Origin: SLFT01 sp964493075
GTDB taxonomy: Bacteria; Hydrogenedentota; Hydrogenedentia; Hydrogenedentales; CAITNO01
Reading direction: 5' to 3'
Assembly (NCBI GenBank): GCA_964493075.1
Contig: CAZBNU010000049.1
Coordinates: forward strand, 1-22,969
Length of the DNA stretch: 22,969 nt
In this document: one piece after another, positions 21,969-22,969 of the stretch
How the letters are laid out: every line of letters starts with the position of its first letter
Position numbering within the stretch: the stretch's first letter is position 1
Position numbers and translations under genes: made by a program
The notes under the pieces: generated by a model
Told to the model about the DNA's origin: nothing
What the model saw: the letters and a program-made list of their open reading frames with translations, nothing else
Databases searched by the model: none

Positions 21969-22847
21969 CTACTGTGTAGCAGTATTGTGGAATCCGCGGC
22001 GGGTGGTGCGTTCCAGGGCGCGTAGCAGGTCGAGCATCAACAGGCTGCAATCTGTGCTGCCCTCGCGGCGATAGGCAAAGGCAAGATTGCTCAGCACACG
22101 ACGCACCAGGGTTGCGGCGTCAATGTCCAGCGTGAGTACCGCTTCGGCAGCTTCCCGTGACGGCCCCTGCAATCGCAGTAATTCGTCTGCTTCAAGCACA
22201 AGCCCGCCTGCGCCGCAATCCACCACATACAGTTGGTCCTTTTCGCGGAAGCGCGCATAAAAACTGCCCGGCCAGTTGCAGCCGTTGATTTGCAGGCCGT
22301 GACGATGTCCCATGAGGATGTACAGGCAAACAAGGCTGATGGGCAACCCCACTTTTTGCTCAATCACATAGGACAGGTTGCTGGCGTCCACATCTTCATC
22401 CGCTTCTTCCATGCACCGTATTTTCTTCTCTGAAAACAGAAATCGCGCCAGTGTGGCGTAACCGATTTCAGTGGTGCTGGACACATATTCCTCAGAAAGT
22501 TGATCAAGTGATTCCGTTAACGCCGGGCGATACTGGGGACCATTCTGAAAGCGGGCCAACATGCCCAGAGCAGACTCCAGACGGGCCGTGTCTGTTTCCT
22601 CTTTCGACCAGAGCGGCCAGCTGTTGCGCAGTTCAATCTGGTACGCATCGAAAAGAATGCCCCGCAGTGTGTCCCATTCTACCGGATTAAGGAGAATATG
22701 CTGTTCGTGAACATGACGTGCAATGTCAGCGCCATAGGTCTGCAATTCCCGGGTAACCGCTTTGCGCACGAGGGGCGAATCATCGTCCAACAGGCGAAGC
22801 AGTGCTTCCAGTTTTGAAACCTGCGCTGTATCTAACATTGTCGTCAT
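21969..22847 (-). CDS. SirB1-like protein (transglutaminase-like fold, apparently degenerate)
   Basis: 292 residues. Residues 10-60 look like short HEAT-like helices (DDDSPLVRKAVTRELQTYG). Residues about 110-260 match the SirB1/Transglut_core2 domain: NLSYVIEQKVGLPISLVCLY (157-176), GLQINGCNWPGSFYARF (184-200) and LYVVDCGAGGLVL (206-218). In this family the segment usually reads PGHF; here it is PGSF (S195), and the catalytic cysteine position appears to be serine, so an enzymatic role is unlikely. The tail (240-285) resembles the family's TPR-like end. The ATG at 22847 follows AAGGAA. The function of the family is not settled. The 122 bp to the window edge are AT-rich and hold no gene. Confidence 0.8.
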   Translation of the reverse strand: MTTMLDTAQVSKLEALLRLLDDDSPLVRKAVTRELQTYGADIARHVHEQHILLNPVEWDTLRGILFDAYQIELRNSWPLWSKEETDTARLESALGMLARFQNGPQYRPALTESLDQLSEEYVSSTTEIGYATLARFLFSEKKIRCMEEADEDVDASNLSYVIEQKVGLPISLVCLYILMGHRHGLQINGCNWPGSFYARFREKDQLYVVDCGAGGLVLEADELLRLQGPSREAAEAVLTLDIDAATLVRRVLSNLAFAYRREGSTDCSLLMLDLLRALERTTRRGFHNTATQ

Positions 22848-22969
22848 GGCATTTCCTTATATCCGTTGCTTACTATACAATCATAGACGAATAACGTGGC
22901 ATAAACATTCATTATTCCAGAAACTCGAAAACAATTATCTTCACTTAAACTATACCATAACCGAAGGCT

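Noticed and set aside
1..22969. tRNA, rRNA, CRISPR array, insertion sequence or prophage
   Set aside because: No clover-leaf-like segment, regularly spaced repeat array, transposase or integrase frame was found by reading both strands.

Overview
This window reads as chromosomal DNA of a Gram-negative, rod-type bacterium from an under-sampled lineage, probably a metagenome-assembled scaffold. Pointers to a two-membrane, FtsZ-dividing cell are LspA, FtsQ, FtsZ, MurC, PilT and several signal-peptide proteins. The mix of Ser/Thr kinase, FG-GAP repeat protein, stand-alone PfaD, uroporphyrinogen-decarboxylase-like enzyme and GTAG-ended intergenic palindromes fits uncultured PVC/Hydrogenedentota-like bacteria. 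That placement is a guess: there is no rRNA or ribosomal protein gene here to anchor it, and the presence of ftsZ argues against most Planctomycetes. The 100-N gap is flanked by an exact 55-bp duplication, the signature of two contigs that really overlap.

Layout. 1-157: start of a MoxR-type AAA+ ATPase running off the left edge. 246-2772: a Nudix/metallo-beta-lactamase fusion, a 13-unit hexamer repeat, then a secreted protein with an NTF2-like tail and a clear terminator. 2838-3946: a fumarylacetoacetate-hydrolase family gene that looks broken only because of the false gap. 4103-5753: a self-contained two-gene module (small nucleotidyltransferase plus winged-helix protein) behind a near-consensus promoter with a palindromic operator at the start of transcription. 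This is the best candidate for an undescribed toxin-antitoxin or defence-like system. 5793-8732 (minus): a secreted trypsin/TPR protein and a transmembrane Ser/Thr kinase in one operon. 8945-10180 (minus): an MFS transporter. 10474-11981: a 47-residue membrane protein converging with an FG-GAP repeat protein. 12190-15354 (plus): an orphan PfaD, LspA and an uncharacterised polytopic membrane protein. 15382-20075 (minus): murC-ftsQ-ftsZ-pilT, a stripped-down division/cell-wall cluster with two ATGA stop-start overlaps and no ftsA. 20490-21509: a URO-D family enzyme. 21522-21946 (minus): a HicBA toxin-antitoxin pair. 21969-22847 (minus): a SirB1-like protein with an apparently degenerate active site.

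Three intergenic regions carry long palindromes (8815-8893, 10232-10318, 20278-20372). Each begins GTAG and ends CTAC, and each arm can fold into a smaller hairpin. This matches paired REP elements (REPINs), the class mobilised by RAYT transposases. No RAYT, insertion sequence, tRNA, rRNA or CRISPR array is visible in the window.
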